A DNA stretch of 64,000 nucleotides, from assembly GCA_002989075.1 (NCBI GenBank), contig PSQN01000016.1, forward strand, positions 868,001-932,000, in the 5' to 3' direction. This document shows, in pieces, positions 24,576 to 36,033 of the stretch. The notes beneath the pieces were generated by a model, which saw only the letters and a list, made by a program, of their open reading frames with translations, did not search any database and was not told the DNA's origin. This DNA comes from Arthonia radiata (Eukaryota; Ascomycota; Arthoniomycetes; Arthoniales; Arthoniaceae). Position 1 is the stretch's first letter, and each line of letters starts with the position of its first letter. The translations under genes and the position numbers were made by a program.

Positions 24576-25962
24576 ATGCAGCAGCTTCCAGGCGGCTTTG
24601 GTTCAGTGTCAAAGTCGATAGTCGGCTCATACGTCGCTGATTGGGTATTCATCATGTTCGGCCGCCTCTCTCCCTCCCAAGATGCGATATACTAATGACG
24701 GACAGAGCCCTCGCTGGTGTTACATACGCTCTCAATCAACTCTCTCCTCTCCACCGACACTTCTCCCTGGTCGACCTCAGCATATCCTTTCCGTACCAAG
24801 AAGAGCTTGTATCTACAACAAGCCTCATTTTGGGCGCCGTTGTCGGTCCAGCTGTCATTATACTCTTCGTCTCTGGATTGGCTGTGCCAGGTCCATACGC
24901 TTCCAAGCAAGTTCCGACACCATTGTTGATACGAAGAAAGCTATGGGAATGGCATACTGGCTGGCTGGGTCTGGCGCTCAGCGTCATCGTGTCTCTGTTC
25001 ATCGTGACGGGGCTGAAGAATGTCTTCGGCAAGCCTAGGCCTAACATGCTGGCGCGCTGTCTACCGGACACCTCACAAGCCTCGATCAGAGAACACGCAG
25101 TAGGAGACTTTGCTGTGGGCTACTCGCCGTACTGGGTTTTGGTCGACGTTGGCATCTGCACACAGACTGATAAAGGCGCGCTGGATGATGCGTTTAGGAG
25201 CTTCCCGAGTGGACATTCGTCCAGTGAGTCTAACGTTCGTTTCGACCAGGAAAGGGACATAACTAATGCTGTGTAGCATCATGGGCTGGCCTGCTCTACT
25301 TGACTCTCTACCTCTGCTCCAAGTTTGCAGTCGTCTTTCCATTCCTACCCGGCCAACTGGCTCGACCCAAAAGAAAGCTCAAGGCGCAATTGACAAGAGA
25401 GTCAAGGTCATATGAGATGGCCATGCAGACCGCAAAGCCAGAAGAAGATGGGAATCACCTCACGGACTTCAATGGTCGGCGCAACGAGGCGGCAGCACCT
25501 CCGCTATATCTCCTTTTGTTTCTGATTGTGCCAATTGGCACAGCACTCTACATCTGCGGATCGCGCTTCTTCGACTACAGGCATCACGGCTTCGACATTG
25601 TCTCTGGGTCCCTAATTGGGATTTTTACTGCCTGGTTCTCTTTCCGCCTATACCATATGCCGATGGCACGCGGGTCAGGCTGGAGCTGGGGACCGCGCAG
25701 CGCCGGCAGAGCATTTGGGGTGGGTGTAGGCTCGACTGGGTATGTAAGTCCTGAAGACTTACCGCAACGAGAAGTGCAAGACGACCTGGAGATGGGAGTG
25801 GTTCCGAATCGCGAACGCTCTCCAGAGCGGCGTGACTCGTCGACTGTTTCGTCAGGCGATCGCGAGTCAAGCTCAGCAAATGCGATGATTAGAGGCAGTG
25901 CCTTTTCAGACGCGAGTTCGAGCATACCTGGCAAAAGCCTGCGGCCCGGGCGATATCGATGA
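24576..25962 (+). CDS. PAP2-family lipid phosphate phosphatase (427 aa)
   Basis: Three exons: 24,576-24,655, 24,706-25,223 and 25,277-25,962, with introns of 50 and 53 nt (the first ends ACTAATGACGGACAG). The short first exon supplies MQQLPGGFGS...SYVADWVF, the first membrane span that fungal members start with; without it the protein would lack this helix. All three PAP2 motifs are present: KNVFGKPRP (KX6RP), PSGHSS, and SRFFDYRHHGFD (SRX5HX3D). About six membrane spans are expected. The C-terminal tail of roughly 100 residues is hydrophilic and Ser/Arg-rich. The family (yeast Dpp1/Lpp1) dephosphorylates phosphatidate, diacylglycerol pyrophosphate and related lipids. The exact substrate is not evident. 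Confidence 0.9.
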
Positions 25963-26493
25963 CATACTTAATGGTGGCGAACCACGGCCTCATTGTGGGC
26001 CTACGGCGGCCCTGCCACGAGCGCACTTACGTGTCGCGCACGAGGCTCTGGCTTAACGACTTGGAATGCTTACTGTAAATAGACTCTGTGAACATAGATC
26101 TGCAGGCTGCGTTGACGGCCCAAAACAAGCCACCTGCTTTCGCGTACAAGGCACACGCTGTGATTCGTCATTTATGAACGCAAAGTGGCCAGATCGGGCA
26201 AGGTGGCGGCGAAGGTGAGCGCTAGGGGGGTCGAGAATGACCAACCAGAGAGAGTGGGGGTCTCCACCATCTTGCTTTCCAACTCGTCCAGAAGCAGCGG
26301 TAGCAGCTGCAGCAACGAAAATCCCATTGCCTTGCTAGCCGCCCACCTCAATAAATCTGCTCTCTTCGCTTTTCCTCGTCCTTCCCTTGCTACCTCGTGT
26401 TTCATCTCCTTCGTTCTTCTTGTCCAGTTGCTGATTTCTTCATTGACAATCACAAAACTTGTATCCAAAGCAAGATCACATTCGCTAGGCAAG
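25963..26493. other. Intergenic / promoter of the GPI-type gene
   Basis: About 530 bp. The last 100 bp before the ATG at 26,494 is C/T-rich, a common feature of well-expressed fungal promoters. No supported gene. Confidence 0.5.
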
Positions 26494-27325
26494 ATGAAGA
26501 CTACATTCGCCATTGGAGCTCTCGCGGCCTTCGCTGCTGCCACCCCAACGCAGCTTGAGAAGAGGCAAGGTTTCAACACGTAGGTGGAAATGCCATGCAA
26601 TAGCATGCATAATGACCGATGCTGACCGTCATCAGTCCCTCCGCTTTGGGCGTGCTTGCAACTGCTCTCCCGCCCTCTGTACTTTCTCTGGCTGTCACTA
26701 ACAGCCCTGCTGCGTAAGTTCATCATCATTTGACATGACTGGCCACTGCTGACACAATCACAGCTCATCAGAGATTGCCTCCCAGTTCGCCGCCGGCTCA
26801 ACCCCAAGCTGGGTATGTTTCACTTGCGTCACGCCACAACCAACCCATTGACTAATTCCTCTCAAGTTCTCCGCCCTCCCCAACGACATCAAGACCTACC
26901 TGGTCCCCGGCAACGCCGCGTCCGCCACCAGCAACGCAGCCGCTCTCTCCTCCGCTGCAGCCAGCATCTCCTCCTCCGCCGTAGCGGGCGTTCTCCCTCC
27001 CCGCGTCTCCGCCGGCATGTCCCTGCCATACGGCACCAACAACACCATGGGCGGTGTCGCGGGCGCGGGCACCGGCACAGCAGGTGGCATGTCCACGCCT
27101 GGCTCGACCCCAGGCTCTTCGAGCAGCTCGGGCATGGGCTCAATGTCAACTGGCGGAAGCGGCAGCGGTGGATCTGGCGGGTCTGGCGGCTCCGGCTCCA
27201 GCTCCGGCGGCCAGGGCGGTGCCGGTGGGTCGAGCTCTAGCGCTGCTGGCGTGCCTGCGCAGACTGCCGCTATCGGTTTCGGTATGGTTGGCGCGGCTGC
27301 CGTTGGTGCGCTGTTTGCGTTGTAG
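26494..27325 (+). CDS. Secreted GPI-anchor-type Ser/Gly-rich protein (223 aa)
   Basis: Four exons: 26,494-26,579, 26,636-26,713, 26,764-26,812 and 26,867-27,325, with introns of 56, 50 and 54 nt. The N-terminus MKTTFAIGALAAFAAATPT is a clear signal peptide, with a dibasic KR site soon after (LEKRQG). The middle reads LPPSVLSLAVTNSPAASSE and PSWFSALPNDIKTYLVP, a conserved pattern of fungal small GPI proteins. Next comes a Gly/Ser low-complexity region of about 80 residues and a hydrophobic C-terminus (GFGMVGAAAVGALFAL) preceded by small residues, fitting a GPI attachment signal. Likely location is the plasma membrane or cell wall. Function unknown; the Ser-rich part is probably O-glycosylated (inference). 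Confidence 0.85.
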
Positions 27326-28023
27326 AAACACCTTGTGGACTTGGGTGATTTAGTGGTGGATAATGAGTGCACGATGATTTGTGTACGAAAAGTATGGATG
27401 GGTTTACCTCTGTATACAGGATCAGATCTTCTCGCAGTGTACGTCTGGCGACGGCACTGCTGATGAGAGCTGTGATTACTGGTAATTTTGAATTGGATTT
27501 GGTAATAAGATGTCCATGTTTTTGTGTATATCTCTGCCCACGTGACAATGTGCAGCTATCACAGGGATTTTACCGGTGATGACTTCTCTGCCGCTTTTGC
27601 TCACATCAAACCCCAAGCTGTGCCAAACGCTCCTCGTGGTGAGTCAGGAAAGCTAAGCATAGTCGAGCCAGAAGCTGCGGCAGTCGCCGTTGCCATTGGC
27701 CGCCTCGTACAGCTATTAAAGGCGTCCCATACTTTCATCATACTTACCTCACCTTGTAGGCAGTTGCGGATAGCCAAGCACGGCATGAATATGCTACCAT
27801 CCCATCAAAAGCCCCTTACAGAGCCACACCACCGGTTTGATGATCTCCCACCCCGCAGACTTCGTCCCAAGTTGCAAAGCTCAGCACAGCACCACCCACC
27901 GTAGTCAGACCTACTTAACAATGAAAACGAGTGGGTAGTACCAGGCAACAACGAGGCGAAATAAGAACCCGATACGCCGTATAAACATAACATGAAGCCG
28001 AACAGCGGCCCGTCCGACACAGC
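27326..28023. other. Intergenic
   Basis: About 700 bp containing the 3' UTR of the secreted-protein gene and the promoter of the next gene. No supported feature. Confidence 0.5.
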
Positions 28024-30130
28024 ATGGGTGATCCAGTTACCAGGTCCTCCGACTTTGCGCTGCCCAACTTCAACAGTCCTCTAGTGGAGTATGAAGTCGT
28101 CCTACAGAAACTCGCAGTTAACAAGCTAGTACCTCTGAGCACTCCAAACCACCGGCAGCACCAAGCACAACGGCAGTCCTCGTCGCAGGCGTCCGTGTCT
28201 TCTGCGAGTCCGCTTGACCGCGAAGCACATCTCGGTGAGCAGCACCAGAAGTCGAACGTTTCGAAAGCGGCACAGTCAAAGAAGGCCAAGGCGTCGCTAC
28301 AGTCACGAAGGTTTGGCTTTTCAGCGTGTGCTTCGACAACACTTCTGACGCCGGAGTTAAGTGTTGGATACAGTCGCGACCAACACCTTACCGGCAGCAC
28401 CCACAACAATGCAATCAAACGTCGGGCAGACTCGGACGGCGATGAAGGGCAGAAGGAATACGCCAGAGTGATCAAGCCACGCGTCCACATCTCCTGGCCG
28501 CTCAATCGCCTCAGCAATGGATCTCTAGATCCCTTCTCGAGCTTGCCGGTCTGGGAGCCACGCTTTGAGATGCGGGTCAACAAGCTCCTGCATCTATATC
28601 TCGATGGATCTATACTCTCAGACATGCGGTATCCTCAAGCAGCGGTCATTCAACGCAGCGTGGTCAGCATTCGACGAGAGGACTCCTTTGCCCAGATGAT
28701 GAAGTCAAGTGCGGCGTTCAATGCGCTCAGTAGGTGTTCTCCAAATGCGGGCAGCTTGATGACTGACCATTGGTGCAGTCGCTTACATAGAGACATCTCC
28801 TGATCCTCTGGTGCAGACCTGCAATTGGGACTCGGCGCGATGGGTGAGTCTATGCACTCTCTGGTTTGGCCGTATCTGGAGCATGCGTGCTGACCGTACC
28901 TCTCTCCAGCATATCGGTCAAGCTCTTGTCATCACTAGGTCTCAGCTTGCCAATCCACAACTCAAGGACAGCGATTCCATCATCGTGACTGTCCTCTTAC
29001 TCATGCTTATTGCTGTATTGCTCCCTTCTGTAATAACTGTACCCTTAGACTGACAGAATCAGGTCCGCATGAATGACGAGAATACGTTTCACGCCCACGC
29101 ATCAGGCCTTCAGATAGTGACCAATCGCCGACGTATTGACAGGCTCTCGAATCCCTGTCCCACCCCCGGACCACCTCATCCCTCATTTTCTCAGCCAAGC
29201 TGGAGGGATGAAATGTCACCCAACGCCTTCAAAGGCACGTTTCCCGAGCCAAGGATACCGTGTGCAAACAGCGCCTACAAGCAGTCCGCCTTCTCCGAGA
29301 TGGTGGGCAAAGGTATCGTCACGCCACATTTTGCAAAGACCCAGCACTACTGCATCATAATCAACCAGATAGCAGCCTACGCCCGCTTCGACTGGATCCT
29401 CGCACTCATGGCTTCTCAGCATATCTGGACTGACGGCGGCGAGCCCAAGTGGCCGCCACTGGAGAGCGCATGTCAGAAAGCACTGCGGCTGTGCATGCAT
29501 CTCAACGTCTGGCCAGTCACGTCGAAGCCATGCCTTATAAGCTTAAACCAAGCGGCAGCTATGCGCCAGTATCTGAAGCAGATCAATCTTGATATGCTCT
29601 TCTTTCAGTGTCCGAATGTGCTGGTCTGGATCGCTCTCGTCTGCGGCCCGCTTGCCATCGGCTATGCAAGGCGATGGTGGGCTTGGGTCCTGCAAAAGGC
29701 GCAGGCATTGTCAAATCTTAAGACACTCAAATGCGCTATCGAGCTCTTCGAAGAGCAATACGCCTGGAGCCCCGCCGGCACCCTGGCAGCGGAAGTCTTC
29801 TGGGTGGCCACAGTCTTTCCCAAAGCTTTCCGTAGTCCTCCGGAAACGAACCGAGAGCTGAGGCACTGGTCACTAGCCAAGCAGCTGCGCGACGAAGCCA
29901 AGGTCGAACCGCTCATGTACACGAAAGCGCCTTGGACAAGGGAGCCTACGATGCAGGACGTTATTGATGCTGAGGATAGCTTGATGGCGACCGTGGCGAA
30001 CTCTGCTGTTTGTCGGACTGATGCTGGGGGCAATGAAAGCTGGACTGTTTGGATCCCACCGTCGCCGCCTTGTGTGCTTAATCGCCTTTGTCCTGCGCAT
30101 GGGGTTCCTAAGAGGATGGGTGGCGGGTGA
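28024..30130 (+). CDS. Fungal transcription-factor-like protein without DNA-binding domain (647 aa)
   Basis: Four exons: 28,024-28,729, 28,779-28,843, 28,910-29,014 and 29,063-30,130, with introns of 49, 66 and 48 nt; all junctions keep frame. The Ser/Gln/Lys-rich N-terminal part is followed by LDPFSSLPVW, the hallmark block of a large fungal group related to the fungal-specific transcription factor middle domain. After it come a helical region around AYIETSPDPLV, VTVLLLMLIA, then HASGLQIVTNRR, matching the family's 'H.xGL..mv..RGG' segment. No Zn2Cys6 cluster or other DNA-binding motif is present, which is usual for this group. The long C-terminal helical region is otherwise unremarkable. 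The role is unknown; many relatives lie near secondary-metabolite or silenced loci, but nothing here shows that. Confidence 0.75.
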
Positions 30131-30288
30131 GCAAACGAGAGTTCACCTTGGGAACGCAATCGGCACCTAGCAAACGCCTTTGTCACAAGTCAACAATGAT
30201 GTCTCGTGGCTGTAAATTCGCCCCCATTACGACCATTTAAAACACATTCTCAAAGCCCAACAACAGACGGTGTCAGGGCCAGCTAATC

Positions 30289-32205
30289 ATGGAGCTGGTA
30301 CATCGACATCACTCAGGGCCCTTCGCAGGTGGGCGAAATTTTGACTCGCCTGGGAGCAGTACGCCTTTGTCAACTATCTGGCAAGGCTCGACAAATACTA
30401 CAGTCGCTGAAGAGTGTCACTTTCGAGCATCAGGGTGGGCTCTTATTTTGACTCGCTGGTACCATTGTTCTATCTAATGGCTTGCATAGTGACTTCCCAT
30501 TTCCCTACGATTCAACTGTAAATATCAAGATTGGGCCGTCAGCGAGAAATTACGTGGTCCATTACGGCGTTGCGTGCAAGTCTGAAAAGGTTCAGCAACG
30601 GCTCGATGACAGCATGTTTTATCACACCAATTACCAGTGGCTGAGAACAATTCAACGACAATTGCAAGAGTGTCCAAGATTGGTGTGGACGTTTGAAGAT
30701 GATGTTAGTACGTGGAATTTGCGTCCACGCACGATTTCGCCACGTGCGGTGTGGGAAGCGGGCCCAGATTACGAGGCTCGGAGAGATTACAACGTTCAAA
30801 ATCCCATACGTAGTGCCGTAAGTCGTCGATCATAGTCATGGCGCGTGTGTGCTAACTTTTACAAGATCCTCGGCGCCGTCTGCAGCGCATGTGCGCCGTT
30901 CTTAGACAATACCGACATTCATCTTTCGAAGATCATCCGGAATATCTTTTGGCAGACATTGGAAGCCGCTGGCTATGACACACCGAGGACTCTCGCGCAG
31001 AAGCAGGACCTCGAAGTAACTGGTTACGACGTGTCAGCAATCATTCGAGACGAGCATCTCAGACTCAGTGTCATCGACGAAGCGGTCAATAGCGTGCGTA
31101 TTCGCATAGGCGAGCTCGTTACAGCGTACGAACGGCTCGTCGAGCTGTGCAACTTCGAAGCCAAATGCTTGTGGTTTCCAGATGCTAGCGCACCCATACG
31201 CATCCAGCAGATGCTGATTCACGCTCTCTACACTGACCGACTAGAGGTCATGTTGGTGGGGGAAAGCTTGTCGAGCCCGACGATATGCTCACGTATTGGC
31301 AACTCTTCCAGCTCGCGGGTGAACTGGGTTACACAAAGCTACAAGAGCAAATTCTGTTCACAACGCGTCAGAGACTCTCGATCCTTGTGCCAGACGTTGC
31401 AACCTTCTATAGGATTGAGAATGATTTCATGGCCAAGAACGTTCGTCTGAGCCCCGGCTTTGGCCATGTCTGGAATGATGCGTACCACACAGTGTACGGA
31501 GGCGCCGATGCTGAAGCTGTCAGACGTCGTATTGAGACTCAGTCGCCTCCGCAGTCAACATGGCCGCAAGAGGAACCTACGGGCGTTATCGAGAGACTCC
31601 ACCCAAAGTCTCGGAATGAGGATTATTCTCATACGTATATCGTTCGACGCGAAGGCTACGCAGACGAGCTCACTCTTCTCGCGCCCGACGTCAAAGCAAT
31701 AGCAGAGCAGCTCGAACGCCGAAAGAATCTTCGTCATGAACGCAAGCACTTGAGCGTGCAGGACATTCAATTCGAAGGCCACTCACTGCACGGAATGGGT
31801 AGGCGCTCAGAGAAGGAAAATGAGCATGGCGAGCAGGAATACCTCGACGACTCAGATGATCTCGACCTTTATCCGCGCCCGCGATCAATTTCCACGTACG
31901 GGTCAAGCCGCAAGCGCAAGCGCAGGCAGTCTACGTCCGTGACTCTAAGCGCACGGGTCACCAACTACGGCGTCGCGCCCGATCGATGGATCATGGAAGA
32001 CGAGTCGTCGTTGTCGTCAGCGGCCAACTTTGAGCGTTACGAGGGGCCTCGCAAGCGACTGCGCTGGACCGAGCCAGAGTCGAACGAAGGTCACTCACCA
32101 TACGGGGCGCCAGAGCCGGGTCAGAATGACAATAACGCCAACGATGGTGAGCCAGTCGAGCGATGGTCACGCATTCCGCGTTACGTGCCGAAACGGAAGG
32201 ATTGA
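30289..32205 (+). CDS. Uncharacterised protein with weak BTB-like N-terminus (585 aa)
   Basis: Four exons proposed: 30,289-30,434, 30,490-30,817, 30,866-31,255 and 31,312-32,205, with introns of 55, 48 and 56 nt. The stretch STVNIKIGPSARNYVVHYG resembles the first strands of fungal BTB/POZ domains (xVxIxVG...FxVHK), and the later ALYTDRLEV followed by LAGELGYTKLQEQIL resembles the usual BTB 'lYT.dY ... LA.ky....L' end. I hold the BTB label loosely. The last 250 residues are charged with basic patches (SRKRKRRQS, GPRKRLRW), possible nuclear localisation signals. The third intron is uncertain: the frame across it also looks coding in another phase (LVEPDDMLTYWQLFQ), so a one-base error or frameshift in the GGGGG run near 31,258-31,262 is an alternative. 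Confidence 0.6.
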
Positions 32206-32936
32206 GCTGCTCACTCTATTTCGTAGGAAGCCGAGGCGGATCTGAAAGTATGGAAGGCTTTGGCGACCTCGTATCTCGCACAACCCACCTCACTCACCTA
32301 CCGCAGCTACTGCCACAGCCACCCCTACAGCCACCTCTAAATCGCTAAATCGCCTCAACCATCCCTATATTTACCCGTCTGCTAATCGCTCAATAACTCT
32401 GCTAATCGCCAAAACGCCTCTTTCTTCGAATTCACCCGTCTGCTATTAATTGGCCCGTCGTTTAAGCGTCTCGCCGGTTTTTCCCTATCTGTTTAGCCTA
32501 AGCTGTTATTTCGATCGCTGTACTCCCTCCTCGCATACAGCCATCGGACATCAAATACAACTGGCATCAGTAATGTTGTCAAGCTCAGTGGCGTAAGCTA
32601 AAAAATGAGCAGATGGATGAAGGTAGATCAAGTCTATTGAAGATATCTAGTAATAGTAATACAAGCCTCCCAGGCTCTTACAAGCTTCACGCTCATCTGA
32701 TCGTAACATCCAATCCAGCCGAAGCCACTCGTACACTCGTCTCCTCTAATCAACCCAGTTCCTGCCCATCATAATTCTCACAGTAGAACCCTAGCCATGG
32801 TGTCACCCTTGGCTTGACTCGAATCCAAAAAAGCCCACAAACAGAACGTAGCACATCCCCCACGAACACCGTACAAAATCCAATCGCAATCCCAGTCTAG
32901 TAATCAATCCCAATCACACCCCCACAACAGGCCCTC
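32206..32936. other. Intergenic between convergent genes
   Basis: About 730 bp between two convergent stop codons. It has C-rich and TA-rich patches with a few short near-repeats such as CCCGTCTGCTA (near 32,376 and 32,443). No gene seen. Confidence 0.5.
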
Positions 32937-35900
32937 CTAAGACCCCCTCAACCCCTCCCGCTCCGCCCAAATCTCGCGCTTCAACCGCCCCGTCACCCTC
33001 TGCGCCTCATCCCTCTCCCCCTGCAACTCCGCAACCTCAATCTGCGCGCGGTTCATGCGCTCAACCACCCCTTGCATCTCGCTCTCGGCGCTCACCGCTG
33101 CCTCCTCCAACTCCCTCACCCGCCGTTCAAGCTGCGCCGTCCGACTGGCTTCGGCGAGACTGGCTCCTTTGCCGGAGGTGGTGTGCGCAAGCTTGGGTGA
33201 GCGGTTACCAAAGAAACTAGCGGCTGTGGCGCCGAGGGCGGGTGAGAGTTTCAGGTTAGACGGGGAGAAGGAGGTTAAGGAGTACTTGTTGAGCGGCGCC
33301 ACACCACGGGCAGACTGCGCGGACATGGCGTCCTTCATATGCTTTGCCGTGTCCTCTTCATCCGCGATCGCGTCTTCAGAGGCAGTCTGCGCCGCCATCA
33401 CTCTCTCCTCTGCCGCACGTAGCGCAGATTGGAGTTCGTTGATTTTGCTGGTGGAGGCTGCTTGTTCCTTCTCGCCGCGCTGGATGGCTTCAGCGAGGCG
33501 GGCGTGGAGTTCGCGGTTAGACGCTTGTTGGGCCTGCACCTGGCTGGAAAGGGCAGCCATGCGGGCTTCAGGGGCGGTAGAGACTGCCCCAGCGGCGAGG
33601 GAGTCGGCGTGGGCGCGGCGGAGCTCGGCGTAGGCTCTGTCTAGTGAGTCGGCGCTGTCGGCTGAATTTGAGGGTGAGTGGGAGCGGCTGCCGGAAAGGG
33701 AGGCGGGGGCGGGTATGTCGTGTTCTTCGAGCAGTTCGCGGAGGGAAGAAGTTTCTTGCTGTGCGCGATCGAGGTCCATCTTCAGTCCTGAGAGCCCCTT
33801 CTCACACTGAAACTTCTGCTCGAGGGCTTCGTCGGCGCGTTGGCGGAGTGTGTTGATTTCTGTGCGCAGAGACTGGACTTCAAGGTGGTAGGCTTGCCGT
33901 CGGGGCATGCCGGCTAATGCACGGTCGCGCTCTGTTTCGAGGGCGGTGATCTTTTTAGCATGACGGCGTTGGAGTTGATCTTGCCGCAACAAGAGGGATT
34001 TGAGCGTCCGGTGGAGGGCATCACGCTGTTCTTCGATATTCTTAATCCTCTCAGGCAGTGCTTCGGCGGGCACATTTGGATCGCGAGAGTCATGAATCAC
34101 AGAGCCTGAGCGACCTCGCGTTGAGCGTGAGCGCGCCAGAGAGTTGGAGCGAGAGAGTGTAGGTGAGGAAGGTGCGGAGTCACCCTCCTCTGTGATCGTG
34201 CGGAAGCGAGAGTCAGACTGTAGACGCCGAGCATTCTGCAGCGTTTGGTTTTCGTTCTTGAGATTCTGGAGCTCCTGCTGCATACGCGTGTTCTCGTATA
34301 CCAGATTCTGCGCTTCAGACGTCTCGGACTCCATACCTTCAAGCTGAGCGCGAAGTTTGGGGACCACTTCATCGCGGAGATTATCACGATCGTTACGCAT
34401 GGCTTCGATCTCCTCACGCATGCCAGCAAGCAGGTCATCAAAATTGGCTTTGAACTCCTTCTCGTCGTTCAGACGTCGTTTGTGGTCTTCGAGTTGGGCT
34501 TCCAGCTCGCGTGTAGAGCCGGCCGCCTGGACTTGTTCCTCGAGGGTCTGAATGTGCATCTCCAGCGCTCGTCTTTGGTTGAGATCTTCTTGCACTTTCT
34601 GGGTCATGTCAACTCGAAGTTGCGCCTTCTCTTGTTCAGCTTTTCGCCGCATCCGTTCAAGGCCTTGCAGCTTGAGGTCTATGTCAGCTGGGGGTAGCTT
34701 CGCTGAGCTGGCACCCGAATCTGAATAGTAGTCGCTTGTTCGTCTGCTCAGCTCGCTGACGGGCCCGGCAGGCATATTTGTGTGCACTCCATCAAGCTCA
34801 TCTTCGAGCTCCATCTCTCTGTGTATTGACGCTGCTAGTTCGGCACTAACCTCTTGTAATTCTTTCAATAACTCTGTGGCATTCGGACTAATGCCCTTGG
34901 TCGCGTATGGGTGTGGCGAAGCCGACCGCGGTGAGTAATCGACCTCTGAGCCGAAGTAGTGGTCGTCATCTTGGTATGGTGATGGCTCGGCTTCACGTGT
35001 TGGCTGGTGTTTATCAGCGGACATCGGTGTACCGTCTGAGAATTGTGTGCTAGGGGATTCCATGTTGCTATTCTGTCGAGGCTTGCCCCAATTCCAGAAT
35101 GAGCCTTTGTCAGGAGATTTGCCCGTATTTGGAGACTTGACGGATGGCGACTTTTCCAATAACTTCTTTGCGCCCTTCTTGATAGACGCGGACCGTTTCG
35201 GAAAGCTCGATGATGATACTGAAGGGGAAGGATTGACATCAACTCGTAAATCAGTGGGTTTGTTGGCTGGCATCGTACTGCCGGTATGTTCTACCGCCTC
35301 GTCTATCTCCCCGTCATAGTCATCATACGCAGAGTACGAACTTCTTGCACTGTTGTCGTATTGGTCGTAAGGATTATAGTTCTCTGAAGTCGGACGGTCG
35401 CCAGGATCGTAAGTGAAATAGTTCTCTGAAGCCGGACGAGAAGCTTCTTCTTGCTGTTCAGGTTCTTCGGTTTCCTCGTCTGCGGAAATATAATTGGAAA
35501 GAGCGGGCGTCACAGTCCCGTGTGATTCGTCGTCTTCTTCAGGACGACGCGATGGCGAGCCTGAGTATGCTGAATGACCGCGAGGATATCTATACGAGCA
35601 TGTTAGCATGCGTTCAGAACGATAAACGATCAAATGCTTGAGCTTACTCGTCAAGATCTCGAACAGCAAGGGCCTCCGAAGGGTCAAGGAAGCCGGAATG
35701 CTGTTCACTTTCGGAGCTAGAAAAGGGCTCTTGCTCAAAGCCGGGCCTCAAAGAAGCGTCTAGAGATGCTGAATGATCGTGGCCGCCAGCAAAGCGTGGA
35801 TGTGTGTGCTGCGTGGGCGTGTCTGGTGAGTAATGATCGTAGGTATGATTCCGCTGGTGGGTAGGTCGTGATGAGGTGGAGCGGCGCTGAGAGAGGTCGC

Positions 35901-36033
35901 GTATGTCTCCTAGCGAGAGGTACAAGTCCTTGGGAGGGACTGGAGGTCGGAACGAGAGTCGATGTGCAGGGTTGGACTGTCGCGAGTCGCGATGGGAGGG
36001 ATCACCATCGTTAGGGAGGGATGAAGAGGCCAT
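32937..36033 (-). CDS. Uds1-type septation-related coiled-coil protein (1,012 aa)
   Basis: Two exons, 36,033-35,648 and 35,589-32,937, with a 58-nt intron ending in GCTAACATGCTCGTATAG. The first roughly 350 residues are disordered and Ser/Pro/Tyr-rich, with two ASENYF-like repeats (SENYFTYDP and SENYNPYDQ). Then ISPNATELLKELQEVSAEL starts the Uds1 ('up-regulated during septation') domain, and long heptad-rich coiled coils follow through most of the rest, broken by Ser-rich linkers. Such proteins are expected to act as cytoskeletal or septum-associated scaffolds in filamentous fungi; biochemical function is not established. The start at 36,033 follows an in-frame ATG just before MASSSLPNDGD. 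It is convergent with the BTB-like gene. Confidence 0.8.
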
